From: an uncultured Litoreibacter sp.
GTDB taxonomy: Bacteria > Pseudomonadota > Alphaproteobacteria > Rhodobacterales > Rhodobacteraceae
Length of the DNA: 64,000 nt
NCBI GenBank assembly: GCA_947492995.1
Contig: CANLOU010000002.1
Coordinates: 496,001 to 560,000 of the forward strand
Reading direction: 5' to 3'
The notes beneath the pieces are model-generated. The model searched no databases, was not told where the DNA came from, and worked only from the letters and a program-made list of their open reading frames with translations. The position numbers were made by a program, and so were the translations under genes. Positions 52,721 to 61,524 of this stretch are shown piece by piece (the stretch's first letter is position 1; each line of letters starts with the position of its first letter).

Positions 52721-55119
52721 TCCGCACCTGTCTTTCTGTTCTTTGCCTTTGGGTGCTGGTGCTGGGGTTTGCCCCTGCCACACAGGCATGGGCGCAGGAA
52801 GAACCGGCACCAGTGACGCAGATTGTTGCCCCCGACTATGAAGAATGGGAGCGCACGGCGCAAAGGGCCGAAGATGTTCTGGATGCCGGGCAGGCCTCGA
52901 ATGAGGGGTTGGAGGAGCTGCGGCTGCAACTGGCGGACTGGCGCGAACGCTTTTTGGCAGCGCAAAGCATCAACCAGCAGCGGATTGCAACATTGCGCGG
53001 CCAGGTCGACGCGCTTGGTGCAGCCCCCGAGGGCGACGCGACCGAGCCCGAAGACGTCGCAGAGCGCCGCAGCACATTGGCAACCCAACTGGCGACGGCG
53101 CTTGCGCCCGTACGTAAGGCGGAGGAGGCCTATACGCGGGCCAACGGTTTGATTGCGCAATCCGACGCGATTGTCCGCGAACGTCAGGCGCAGCGCGTGT
53201 TGCGGCTGGACCCGACCCCCCTGAACCCCGTCATCTGGCCCGACGCCTTGACCGCCGTGGTCATGGTCGGCGAAGCGGCATCAGGAGAGATCGCCAACAA
53301 TTACGCCTCGCGCCAGTCTGCGTTGCGCGAAGACATGCTGCTGACGGTCGGATTGCTGCTGATCGGGTTTGTGCTGGTGTTCCGGTCGGGCTTCTGGATC
53401 GAGCGGGCGCTGCAATCATTGAAATCAACCCGCACCGAAGGCCGGGCCGGGTTCAGGGTTGGCACGTTTTTGGGCTCGCTGTTTGGGTTCATCCTGCCGG
53501 TCGCGGGCGTTTTGCTGCTGCTGAGCGCAATTGAGACAACGCAGCTTACGGCCGCCGTGGGGGATCAGCTTTTGCTGATCGCCGCAATACTGGTGACCAA
53601 CCTCGCGGCGGCACGGTGGTTGTCCAACCAAGTGTTCCCGAAGGCCTACCCACCGCACCCAGTCCTGCCTCTGGATGACACGGCGATGCGGGAAGGACGA
53701 TTCTACGCGCTGATACTGGCGCTGTTACTTTCGATTTCCATCGGCATTGGGCAACTGTCGGAATTGCTGTTTTTGGAAAGCATCCTGACGATTCCGGTGC
53801 AGGCGGTTTTGCACTTCCCGGCGATTGCCGTGGCAGGGCTTATGCTGTTCCGGCTGGGCCAGATCATTATCAAAGGATCGCGCCCCGTCCCCAGCGAGGA
53901 CGGGCCCGCTGGCGACGACGTGCCCCCGCCACGATCCAACATCGTCACCAAGACATTGGGACGCGCCGCTGTTGTGATTGGCGTGGTCGGGCCGCTTCTG
54001 GCGGCGGCGGGCTACGTGACGGGCGGCGGTCAGCTGGTGTTTTCGTCCGTTTTGACCCTTGCGCTGTTTGCGCTGCTGGCGGTGCTGCAGCGGTTCGTGC
54101 GCGACGTCTATGCGATGATTGCCGGCGACGAGACCAAGGTTAACGCGCTGATCCCTGTCCTGATCGGGTTCGGGCTGGTGGTGCTGGCCACGCCGCTGCT
54201 GGCGCTGATCTGGGGCGCGCGGCTGGCAGATATCAGCGAGACATGGGCGATCATCTCTGCCGGGTTTCAGGTTGGCGACAGCCGCATCTCCCCCGCGGAT
54301 TTCCTGACCTTTGCCGCCGTTTTCGCGCTGGGCTACATGCTGACCCGGCTGGTGCAAAACACCTTGAAGACGCAAGTGCTGCCCAAGACCAAGATTGATA
54401 TTGGCGGCCGCAACGCGATTGTCTCGGGCGTTGGCTATGTCGGGATTTTTCTGGCGGGGCTGCTGGCTATTACGGGGGCAGGGATCGACCTGAGCTCGCT
54501 TGCGATTGTGGCCGGCGCGCTGTCGATCGGCGTGGGCTTTGGGCTGCAGACCATTGTGTCCAACTTCGTGTCGGGCATCATCTTGCTGGTAGAGCGGCCC
54601 ATCAGCGAGGGCGACTGGATCGAGGTGGGCGGCACGATGGGCGTGGTGCGCGACATCTCGGTGCGCGCCACCCGGATCGAGACCTTTGACCGCCGCGACG
54701 TGATCGTGCCCAATGCCGACCTGATCTCGACCTCGGTGACCAACTGGACCAAGGGCAACCTGACGGGGCGCATCATTGTGCCCGTGGGCGTGGCCTACGG
54801 CACCGACACGCGCAGGGTTGAAGCCATCTTGCGCGAGATTGTCGAGGCCCACCCGCAGGTCATCGTGAAGCCGCCGCCCAACGTGTTTTTCGTCCGCTTT
54901 GGCGCGGATTCGCTGGATTTCGAGATACGGGCCATTTTGCGCGACGTGAATTACGTGATGCAGGCCCCATCGGAGATCAACCACGCCATCGCCAAACGCT
55001 TTGCCGAGGAAGGGATCGAAATCCCGTTTGCGCAACGCGATCTTTGGCTGCGCAATCCCGAAGTGCTGCCGGGGGCCAAGCCGCCGCCGCGCCCGCGGAA
55101 ATCCAAAGACGAAGCGTGA
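52717..55119 (+). CDS. Large mechanosensitive channel, DUF3772-MscS fusion
   Basis: An 800-residue membrane protein. It has a signal peptide (about residues 1-27), a periplasmic coiled region of DUF3772 type (about 28-200), a run of about 10 membrane segments and a C-terminal MscS core (about 590-770: VVAGALSIGVGFGLQTIVSNF, LVERPISEGDWIEVGGTMG, RRDVIVPNADLISTSVTNW). MscS channels release solutes on hypo-osmotic shock. The tail is basic and Pro-rich. It overlaps cysK by 4 nt. Confidence 0.92.
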   Translation: MIRTCLSVLCLWVLVLGFAPATQAWAQEEPAPVTQIVAPDYEEWERTAQRAEDVLDAGQASNEGLEELRLQLADWRERFLAAQSINQQRIATLRGQVDALGAAPEGDATEPEDVAERRSTLATQLATALAPVRKAEEAYTRANGLIAQSDAIVRERQAQRVLRLDPTPLNPVIWPDALTAVVMVGEAASGEIANNYASRQSALREDMLLTVGLLLIGFVLVFRSGFWIERALQSLKSTRTEGRAGFRVGTFLGSLFGFILPVAGVLLLLSAIETTQLTAAVGDQLLLIAAILVTNLAAARWLSNQVFPKAYPPHPVLPLDDTAMREGRFYALILALLLSISIGIGQLSELLFLESILTIPVQAVLHFPAIAVAGLMLFRLGQIIIKGSRPVPSEDGPAGDDVPPPRSNIVTKTLGRAAVVIGVVGPLLAAAGYVTGGGQLVFSSVLTLALFALLAVLQRFVRDVYAMIAGDETKVNALIPVLIGFGLVVLATPLLALIWGARLADISETWAIISAGFQVGDSRISPADFLTFAAVFALGYMLTRLVQNTLKTQVLPKTKIDIGGRNAIVSGVGYVGIFLAGLLAITGAGIDLSSLAIVAGALSIGVGFGLQTIVSNFVSGIILLVERPISEGDWIEVGGTMGVVRDISVRATRIETFDRRDVIVPNADLISTSVTNWTKGNLTGRIIVPVGVAYGTDTRRVEAILREIVEAHPQVIVKPPPNVFFVRFGADSLDFEIRAILRDVNYVMQAPSEINHAIAKRFAEEGIEIPFAQRDLWLRNPEVLPGAKPPPRPRKSKDEA

Positions 55120-55209
55120 CCCAATTGGGCGCTACCGCGCGTTGTTTTTTCTGACATAGGAGAGGCGCCGACCCGTTTAGATGACGCGCCCGGTCGCAGC
55201 CGCAGGCCT

Positions 55210-55240
55210 GCCTCCGGCGGGGATATTTGGAAACATGGGA
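55210..55240. repeat. Conserved intergenic motif, copy 2 (GGGGATATTTGGAAACATG)
   Basis: A similar string to that at 44249-44280: CCTCCGGCGGGGATATTT then GGAAACATGGGA. It lies in the 187-bp spacer between the MscS gene and tRNA-Ser. Confidence 0.5.
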
Positions 55241-55306
55241 AGACTGCAGGGCGCATGCGGAAAGCGCTTGCAATCGCGGGGCAGGTTTGGGTAAACCCCG
55301 CGTTAC

Positions 55307-55396
55307 GGACAGGTGGCCGAGTGGTCGAAGGCGCACGCCTGGAAAGTGTGTAGGCGGGAGACCGTCTCCAGGGTTCGAATCCCTGTCTGTCCGCCA
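55307..55396 (+). tRNA. tRNA-Ser (anticodon GGA)
   Basis: A 90-nt class II tRNA. The acceptor stem is GGACAGG / TCTGTCC (one G-U), discriminator G and encoded CCA (55394-55396). The anticodon GGA (55341-55343) lies in CTGGAAA. A long variable arm (GCGGGAGACCGTC) and the T-arm with GGTTCGAATCC follow. It reads UCC and UCU codons. Confidence 0.97.
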
Positions 55397-55440
55397 CCCC
55401 CCCCCCATTTCTGTGAGTGTTGTTGAGCGGTGCTGGCGTG

Positions 55441-55935
55441 TCAGTGGCTGTGCGGCTCTTCGTCGAGGGAGCCGTGGATGGCGAATTGATCCAAGCCCGC
55501 ATCGCGTGGCTCGATCATGCGGAAGCTCTCTTTGACGCCTGCCTCTGTCAATTCTCGTGAGACGGTCAGCACCGTGTTCGGGTCCTGATCGTCACACAGC
55601 TCGGCCATGTGGCGCAGTTCGTCCTCGGCGACATGCGCGGCGGCCTCGATTGAGGGCGCGCCGTACATCTGCACGAAATGCTGGGCGAGACTGGTTTTGA
55701 GGGCTTCAAATTCGGGAGGCTCGATCTGAGTGACCGCGACAACGGAGACGCGCCCGAATGTTTCGACGCCCAGCCAGCCATTTGCAAAGGCTTGTCGTGC
55801 TTTGCCGGTCAGGTCGGCCTGGGACCAATTGGAGAATTCGAACCCGCCCGAGATGCACCATTCACCGGTGCGGGCAGGGGAGTGGAAGATGTTCATATCA
55901 CTTTCGTCGAAATGGATTGCGCGCGCCAGCATCAT
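55441..55935 (-). CDS. DUF6505-family protein
   Basis: A 164-residue soluble protein that fits DUF6505 (FDESDMNIFHSPARTGEWCISGGFEF in parts; ARQAFANGWLGVETFGRVSVV). It is last in the minus-strand block with the ligase-like gene, Mrp and DUF6494, 1 nt after the ligase-like stop. The block lies beside formate dehydrogenase genes, as in other Rhodobacterales. The function is unknown; the Cys and the C-terminal HSH (EEPHSH) could bind metal. Confidence 0.8.
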   Translation of the reverse strand: MMLARAIHFDESDMNIFHSPARTGEWCISGGFEFSNWSQADLTGKARQAFANGWLGVETFGRVSVVAVTQIEPPEFEALKTSLAQHFVQMYGAPSIEAAAHVAEDELRHMAELCDDQDPNTVLTVSRELTEAGVKESFRMIEPRDAGLDQFAIHGSLDEEPHSH

Positions 55936-55936
55936 G

Positions 55937-56641
55937 TCAGCGGTCCTCCAACACAGTTGTAAGCGGGATCAGATGGGTGGTCTGGGCGTCGCGGATCAGC
56001 ATGCCGAACTGCGCGTCCACGCCAAGATAAGTGCCTGCATGCCCGTGCATTTGCATGTCTTCGCCAATGCCATGGGCGAGGCTGCGCCAGTCTTTGTGGA
56101 GGGGTTCAACGCCCACATCCAGCCATGTGTTGATGCCTACCAGCGTGTGTTTGACCCATGATTCCAGAAGCGCGTCGGCGCTGACATCCGCGCAGCCTTC
56201 GGCGTAAAGCGTGGTTCGGTCGGGGGTTTCACCGGGGTCATCGCTTTCGGGCCAAAGCGGCAGATGCACCCCCACAACCAGCCAATCCGGTTCCGCTGCA
56301 GGATCTGCGCTGGAGGCTGCAACCTGCAAGGCCCCGCATGATGCGCCATTGATGCGCAGCCCGCCATCCCAGTCGAGATGCACCGCGACCTCGGGCGGGG
56401 CGAGGGCGCCGAGCGCGTTTTGGAACCCGACCCCGCATAAGGGCAGCATCGCCATCGCATCGGCCAGCACCACGTCAGGGGCAAATACGATCGCGGCCTG
56501 CAGGGTATTTGCGCCAAGGTTATAGACCACCAGACCCGCGTCGCATCCCCGCGCAGCTTCCACGCAGGCCTTGTCAAACGGGTCGATCTGGCCCTCAACG
56601 GCCAGCCCGCTAAACAGAGGTGGGAAGCTGGGGGCGGTCAT
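55937..56641 (-). CDS. Biotin/lipoate protein ligase-like protein (DUF4444 type)
   Basis: A 234-residue protein. It resembles the BPL_LplA_LipB-type fold (PPLFSGLAVEGQIDPFDKACVEAARG; DAMAMLPLCGVGFQNALG; WLVVGVHLPLWP) with a DUF4444-like C-terminal part (HKDWRSLAHGIGEDMQMHGHAGTYLGV, in parts). It is not obviously a full ligase: the RRG nucleotide motif is not seen. It overlaps mrp by 4 nt and is near formate dehydrogenase genes, so it may help cofactor or Fe-S insertion. This is inference. Confidence 0.75.
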   Translation of the reverse strand: MTAPSFPPLFSGLAVEGQIDPFDKACVEAARGCDAGLVVYNLGANTLQAAIVFAPDVVLADAMAMLPLCGVGFQNALGALAPPEVAVHLDWDGGLRINGASCGALQVAASSADPAAEPDWLVVGVHLPLWPESDDPGETPDRTTLYAEGCADVSADALLESWVKHTLVGINTWLDVGVEPLHKDWRSLAHGIGEDMQMHGHAGTYLGVDAQFGMLIRDAQTTHLIPLTTVLEDR

Positions 56642-57693
56642 GCTTTGCCGGCCTCGATCAGCGCTTTGGCCACGCTGCGAAAGCCTTGCGCCTGTGCCGA
56701 GTCCGGCTTGGAAACCACAATCGGCGCGCCACCATCGGCGGCCAGACGGATGTCGAGATGCAGCGGGATTTCGGCAAGCAAGGGCACGCCCAGTTTCTCG
56801 GCCTCCGACTTTACACCGCCATGGCCGAACATGTGCTCCTCATGGCCGCATTGAGAACAAATATGGGTGCTCATGTTTTCGATCATACCAAGGATTGGCG
56901 TGTTCATCTGGTTGAACATGTCGATGCCTTTGCGGGCGTCAAGAAGGGCCACGTCCTGAGGCGTGGACACGATCACAGCCCCATCAAGATGCGCCTTTTG
57001 CGCCAGGGTCATCTGCACGTCGCCCGTGCCGGGCGGAAGATCGACAATCAGCACATCCAGCGCGCCCCATTGCACCTGCGTCAGCATTTGCTGCAACGCG
57101 CCCATCAGCATCGGGCCGCGCCAGACGACGGCCTGATCCTCGTTGGTCATCAACCCGATGGACATCATGGTCACACCGTAGTTGCGCAGCGGCAGGATCA
57201 GCTTGCCATCCGGGCTTTGCGGCCTGCCGGACACGCCCAGCATGCGGGGCTGCGACGGCCCGTAGACATCGGCGTCCAGCATGCCCACGCGGCGGCCCTC
57301 TGCGGCGAGGGCGCAGGCGAGGTTTGCCGCAACAGTAGATTTGCCAACACCGCCCTTGCCAGAGGCCACGGCGATGATGCGCGCGACGCCCGGTATCTTG
57401 GCAGGCCCGGCCGGTTCCGCCTGCCGCGATGGCTTGAGGTCCGGCGGTGGGGTGGACTTGCTATGGGCCGTCATCACGATGGAGACCGACTTGGCCCCTA
57501 AAGCCGTCAGCTTTTCCTCGGCCTCAGCCTTGGCTGGCAGGAACGGGTCGGGGAGGTCGACCTCCATGACAAAGCGCACCGACGTGCCATCGACATTGAG
57601 CGCGCGCACCAGCCCGGCCTCCACCAGATCGACACCGGAGGGGGCTTTGACCTGCTTCAGACAAGCCAGCACATCTTCGCGGGACAGCGCCAT
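56638..57693 (-). CDS. mrp: Mrp/ApbC-type Fe-S cluster carrier ATPase
   Basis: A 351-residue P-loop NTPase. It has a MIP18-like N-terminal domain (about residues 1-95), then the deviant Walker A ASGKGGVGKSTVAANLACALA, DADVYGPSQPR and the C-terminal CSQCG motif (HICSQCGHEEHMFG) whose two Cys bind a bridging [4Fe-4S] cluster. ApbC/Mrp proteins transfer Fe-S clusters to apo-enzymes. Neighbours are a ligase-like gene (4-nt overlap) and DUF6494, next to formate dehydrogenase, a client rich in Fe-S. Confidence 0.95.
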   Translation of the reverse strand: MALSREDVLACLKQVKAPSGVDLVEAGLVRALNVDGTSVRFVMEVDLPDPFLPAKAEAEEKLTALGAKSVSIVMTAHSKSTPPPDLKPSRQAEPAGPAKIPGVARIIAVASGKGGVGKSTVAANLACALAAEGRRVGMLDADVYGPSQPRMLGVSGRPQSPDGKLILPLRNYGVTMMSIGLMTNEDQAVVWRGPMLMGALQQMLTQVQWGALDVLIVDLPPGTGDVQMTLAQKAHLDGAVIVSTPQDVALLDARKGIDMFNQMNTPILGMIENMSTHICSQCGHEEHMFGHGGVKSEAEKLGVPLLAEIPLHLDIRLAADGGAPIVVSKPDSAQAQGFRSVAKALIEAGKA

Positions 57694-57885
57694 TTAGGCG
57701 CCTTCTATCTTGCCGGTGACGACATGTTCCAGCGCGATGCCGTCGATGGTCAGCACCATCTTGGCCTCAAAGTTTTTCCCCGACGTGTCGCCTGCGTTGC
57801 GCATCGCCTCCTCGATGGCCTGCTGCGAGGTCACGCCGACCTGTTTGAGAAATTTGCGCATCGACATGTTGAAGTCTTCACTCAT
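57694..57885 (-). CDS. DUF6494-family protein
   Basis: A 63-residue acidic helical protein, MNMSMRKFLKQVGV-like at the start, ending DGIALEHVVTGKIEGA. It matches DUF6494, which is found in Rhodobacterales next to Mrp and formate dehydrogenase genes. Its stop abuts the Mrp start directly (57693/57694), so it is first in that unit. Divergent from the cytochrome-fusion gene by 94 bp. The function is unknown. Confidence 0.85.
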   Translation of the reverse strand: MSEDFNMSMRKFLKQVGVTSQQAIEEAMRNAGDTSGKNFEAKMVLTIDGIALEHVVTGKIEGA

Positions 57886-57979
57886 GGCAGGGCCCCTTGG
57901 ATTACCGAATTTGTTGACGGTCCGACCCTAGCGCCCCTAGGCTGACATGCAACCTGACGCGCTGAACGGAGCGTATGGA

Positions 57980-58705
57980 ATGTTGAAATACTTTGTTTTT
58001 ATGGCTGCGATGATCGCGAGCCCGGCCCTGTCTCAGGACAAGAGCTTCACGTTGCAAGCCCCTGACAGCTTGGTCGAGACGGGATTCATGAAACACCTGC
58101 TGCCGCGGTTTTCCCTGAAAACCGGCATTCGGATCACGGTGCAGGCCAACAGCGCCGATGCCGCTTTCGGCACCGAAGGCACGCCGGTGTTTCGTCAAGG
58201 AGAGACCGTCTGGCACTATGCCAAGACCGACGGGCCATTTACCGACGCGTTTGCCGATTGGCTGAGTTCGGATATTGGCAAGCGCACGATTGAGGCTTTC
58301 GCGCCGGACGGGGAGGCGATGTTCAGCGCGGATGTGAGTGTCCGGGCCAAGGTAGAGACCGCTGTGCTGAGCGGGGACGCCGCCTTGGGCGAAAAGGTCA
58401 GCCTGCAGCAATGCGGGCGATGCCATGTGGTGAATGACAGCAACAAGATGAACGCGATTGGGTCCTCGCCCTCGTTTGGGCTGATGCGCACCTTTCCCGA
58501 CTGGCAGGAGCGGTTCGAGACCTTTTTCATGCTCAAACCGCATCCCGCCTTTACCCAGGTTGCCGACGTGACCGAACCATTCGCCGACCACCTGCCGTCG
58601 CCTATTGCGCCCATTGAGGTGACGCTTGAACAGATTGAGGCGATTACGGCCTATGTCGGGTCCATTGCGCCAGCTGATCTTGGGGCACCAATGCAAACTC
58701 AGTGA
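57980..58705 (+). CDS. TupA-like domain fused to a cytochrome c domain
   Basis: A 241-residue exported protein with a signal peptide (about residues 1-19). Residues about 20-115 look like a shortened tungstate/molybdate-binding protein (TGFMKHLLPRFSLKTGIRIT near the start; DAFADWLSSDIGKRTIEAF, then DGEAMFS, near the end), without the middle of TupA. Residues about 135-232 are a class I c-type cytochrome with CGRCH at 145-149. ATG 57980 gives the signal peptide. The 3' end overlaps the convergent Fe-S gene by 7 nt. The context is molybdenum/tungsten formate dehydrogenase. Confidence 0.8.
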   Translation: MLKYFVFMAAMIASPALSQDKSFTLQAPDSLVETGFMKHLLPRFSLKTGIRITVQANSADAAFGTEGTPVFRQGETVWHYAKTDGPFTDAFADWLSSDIGKRTIEAFAPDGEAMFSADVSVRAKVETAVLSGDAALGEKVSLQQCGRCHVVNDSNKMNAIGSSPSFGLMRTFPDWQERFETFFMLKPHPAFTQVADVTEPFADHLPSPIAPIEVTLEQIEAITAYVGSIAPADLGAPMQTQ

Positions 58706-60648
58706 TCCCGCCGCTTTGACAGGTAGTCCTCAGTGGTGCGCACGCGCGGGCGCTCACCGCCTTGGAAGGGATTGTCGGTAGAATGGTATTGGGCCTGTAT
58801 CCGGCAATTGTCGCACATCTGGATCATCTTCGCGGCCTCTGACGTGGCAAACATTGCGTGGTTGCCCGCAAGCTTTTCGGTGATCCGTTCCACGGTGGAT
58901 TTGACCCCGAACAGAGAGCCGCATTCGATGCAGGCGAAGGGCTCTTCCTCATGTATCACCCGCTGGGTGAAGGCCGCATCCGTGAGGTCCATCTGCGGCT
59001 GCAAGGTGATAGCTTTTTCGGGGCAGATATTCGTGCACAGCCCGCATTGCAGGCAGGCATCTTCCTGAAATCGCAGTTGCGGCATGTCGGGGTTGTCGCC
59101 CAAGGCACCCGAAGGGCAGAGCGAGACACATGACAGGCACAAGGTGCAGGCGTCTGTATCCACCACCACCGCGCCATAGGGCGCGCCATCGGGTAAGGGG
59201 AGAATGTCTGCGTCCGGTTGCAGAGCCTTGGTGGCAAGTCGCGTCACCTGCCGGCGCGCGCCAAGCGGCAAAATAGGGTCGCAGTGGATCGGCGCGTTCA
59301 CCTCTGTGTATAGGGCGGCTTCCAGCGTATCGGGGTCAGTGGGTTGCAAAACGTCTACGGCGTTTGATGTCCCTGCCAGCGCTGTGGCGAGTGCCGCCTG
59401 AGCCGCGATGACCTCGAGGTCGGATTTGGGGGAGGCGAGCATGTCCACATGGCTGAACCCGCACGCGAGTGCGGCGGCCATCTCGGCATGGCCGAAGCCC
59501 GACAGCGCGTCTACTTCCAAGGGCACGACGTCGGCGGGCAGCCCGCGCCCGAAGCGGGCTGACAGGGCGATTGCCTCTGCGCCAAAATCTGCGTCATGGA
59601 CCAGCAGGCGCGGGGTCTGTCCGCCCGCGTTGCGATATGTCGAGGCAAGTGTTGAAAGCCTGCGAAACACGGTTTCCACCGGCGGCGCGTCGTAGCTTAT
59701 TGCGCCCGACGGGCATACCGCCGAACACGACCCGCAGCCCGCGCACACCATTGGATCAATCGCGACATGTTCCCCTGCGGACGTGATTGCACCCGTTGGG
59801 CAGACGTTGAGACAATTCGAACAGGCCGGTTTTTCGGCGCGGCTATGGGCGCAGAGGCTTGGTTCCATCCGGACGTAAAGCGGCTTTTCAAAAGTGCCGA
59901 CCATTTGGGAGGCGGCAAGCACCGCCCTGGCAACCGACGGGGCATGGGCGGGGTCCGCCCGCAGATAGCCTTCGCGCTTTTCGGGGGCAGGGAACATCGG
60001 TTTGTCACCGGTCAGATCAAGGATAATATCGCAATCTGACGCAGCGCCGTTGACGGGGTCGGACAGGGCAAACGCCCCGCGACCACCGGTGACGACCTGT
60101 TGCAGCTTGTCCAGTTTGACCGTGAACCCGCCTAACGCGCCGGAGGCGTTTCGAACCGATCCCACGACACAATCAAAGCGGCGATCGGTTGGCACATCAT
60201 CAGGGTGCGACAGCAATACTGTCACGGCCAGTGTGTCGCACAGTTCGGCTGCAGCTTGCAGCGCAGGCTCGCCGCCGATGATAAGGCAGGTGCCTTCGGA
60301 GACGACATCCACAGACTTTCCGACCTGCACGGACAAAGCGGCCTCTGCCGCTAATGCGGCCATTTTTGCGGTAGGGTCGCCTTCGCCCCATCCGGCGCGG
60401 TCGCGAATATCCACAAAGCCCGGCGTTTCAACATCAAGCTCTTGGGCCAGTTCTTCGAAGTGTTGGCGTTCCTGTTGGCACGCCACAATCACGTCACCCT
60501 TCGCAATTTCTGCTGTGGCTTGGTCAATCTGGTCCATGCAGAGGCTGGAATAGACCTTTGAGCATGGCAGCCCGCAGCCTTCCGACACCGCATCGGCGTT
60601 TATCGTTTGGCTGCCCAAACAATCGCATAGGATGAGTGTCTTGGTCAT
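58699..60648 (-). CDS. Large poly-ferredoxin-like 4Fe-4S protein, formate dehydrogenase-associated
   Basis: A 649-residue cytoplasmic protein. Two double ferredoxin domains are visible: the first at about residues 266-320 (CSNCLNVCPTGAI; CAGCGSCSAVCPSGAI) and the second further on (CTLCLSCVSLCPSGAL; CLQCGLCTNICPEKAI). More Cys come near the N-terminus (LILCDCLGSQ; GCGLPCSKVYSSLC) and C-terminus (FACIECGSLFG; MCDNCRIQ). There is no signal. It is probably an electron-transfer subunit for a formate dehydrogenase system. It is divergent from the DUF3305 gene by 315 bp. The reaction is not known to me. Confidence 0.85.
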   Translation of the reverse strand: MTKTLILCDCLGSQTINADAVSEGCGLPCSKVYSSLCMDQIDQATAEIAKGDVIVACQQERQHFEELAQELDVETPGFVDIRDRAGWGEGDPTAKMAALAAEAALSVQVGKSVDVVSEGTCLIIGGEPALQAAAELCDTLAVTVLLSHPDDVPTDRRFDCVVGSVRNASGALGGFTVKLDKLQQVVTGGRGAFALSDPVNGAASDCDIILDLTGDKPMFPAPEKREGYLRADPAHAPSVARAVLAASQMVGTFEKPLYVRMEPSLCAHSRAEKPACSNCLNVCPTGAITSAGEHVAIDPMVCAGCGSCSAVCPSGAISYDAPPVETVFRRLSTLASTYRNAGGQTPRLLVHDADFGAEAIALSARFGRGLPADVVPLEVDALSGFGHAEMAAALACGFSHVDMLASPKSDLEVIAAQAALATALAGTSNAVDVLQPTDPDTLEAALYTEVNAPIHCDPILPLGARRQVTRLATKALQPDADILPLPDGAPYGAVVVDTDACTLCLSCVSLCPSGALGDNPDMPQLRFQEDACLQCGLCTNICPEKAITLQPQMDLTDAAFTQRVIHEEEPFACIECGSLFGVKSTVERITEKLAGNHAMFATSEAAKMIQMCDNCRIQAQYHSTDNPFQGGERPRVRTTEDYLSKRRDH

Positions 60649-60963
60649 GGAGCGTCCTTCAAGCAGAACAGAAAACCGGAAATGCGTTCGACAGGCTAGT
60701 CGTGATTCTTACGGGACGTAAACCTTAATTCGCCAAGTTCTGCGGCAGGCAGAAAATGCTGCAAGTGCGAAGAATGTTCAAAGATTTCCGGTTGAAAAAT
60801 ACAATTTGTCTGATCGGCCTGCCTCTGTTGGGCGAAACGAAATACAATTGCATGCCGCGTCGCAGCGGCCAGAAATTGTGTTCGAGAATGCCCCAAAAAA
60901 GGCTTTGAGATTGTCCCCGCGTCATCCAAGCTTTCGACCATGCGCTAAATACGTGGGGACGCT
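60649..60963. other. 315-bp divergent regulatory region of the formate dehydrogenase locus
   Basis: It has no supported gene. It contains AAATACAATT twice (60797-60806 and 60841-60850), and a 10-bp inverted pair AACCGGAAAT (60674-60683) and ATTTCCGGTT (60784-60793). These may be regulator sites for the two divergent units. The match of the pair could be chance. Confidence 0.4.
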
Positions 60964-61524
60964 TTGACGACATCTGGTCAAAAATCCATCTCTATGCCTC
61001 TGGGGATTGTTATCCGCAGACTGCCCGGTGTGACGCGCTGGGTTCAGCATGTTTGGAAGGCCGTTGCCGTTTTACCCGGTGCGCCAGAGGCCGACTGGAA
61101 AGAGCTGCGTCACGACGGCGACACCGTAGAATTCCACGCAGCCACCCTGCCGCTGGAACTGTTTCGCACCGACACAGAAGCCTATCTGCACGGACTGTCC
61201 GCCAAGGTGCCGTCGATTTACGTGGTCATGCGGGAGGCAGAAAGCGCGAACCCGCTGGATGTCGTTTTGGTCACGGCCTCCCCCTATGAGGCGCAGGATT
61301 ACGCGGACACTGGCGAAGAGCTGGTCGAGAAAGTGCCGATGCCCGAGGGGCTGATCGCATGGATCAGGGACTTTATTGAGCGGCATCATGAGGACGAGGT
61401 TTTTGTGAAACGCAAACGCAAAAACACCCGCGTCGACCTGAAAGAAGACGGGATTGGCGATGCCCGTATCCGGCAGGTTGCTGACGTCTACCGCGCGCCG
61501 TCCTCCAAGGAGACGGTGCATTGA
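60964..61524 (+). CDS. DUF3305 protein, formate dehydrogenase-associated
   Basis: A 186-residue soluble protein of DUF3305 (MPLGIVIRRLPGVTRWVQHVW near the start; ASPYEAQDYADTGEELVEKVPMPEG in parts). It is found in operons with molybdenum formate dehydrogenases. The chosen TTG at 60964 has GGGGA just upstream; ATG 60994 is an alternative that lacks such a site. It overlaps the DUF3306 start by 4 nt. It probably helps maturation. Confidence 0.88.
   Translation: MTTSGQKSISMPLGIVIRRLPGVTRWVQHVWKAVAVLPGAPEADWKELRHDGDTVEFHAATLPLELFRTDTEAYLHGLSAKVPSIYVVMREAESANPLDVVLVTASPYEAQDYADTGEELVEKVPMPEGLIAWIRDFIERHHEDEVFVKRKRKNTRVDLKEDGIGDARIRQVADVYRAPSSKETVH

Noticed and set aside
53725-55035. A 436-codon minus-strand open frame opposite the MscS gene
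   Set aside because: Shadow of a well supported gene, low-complexity His/Arg/Gln.
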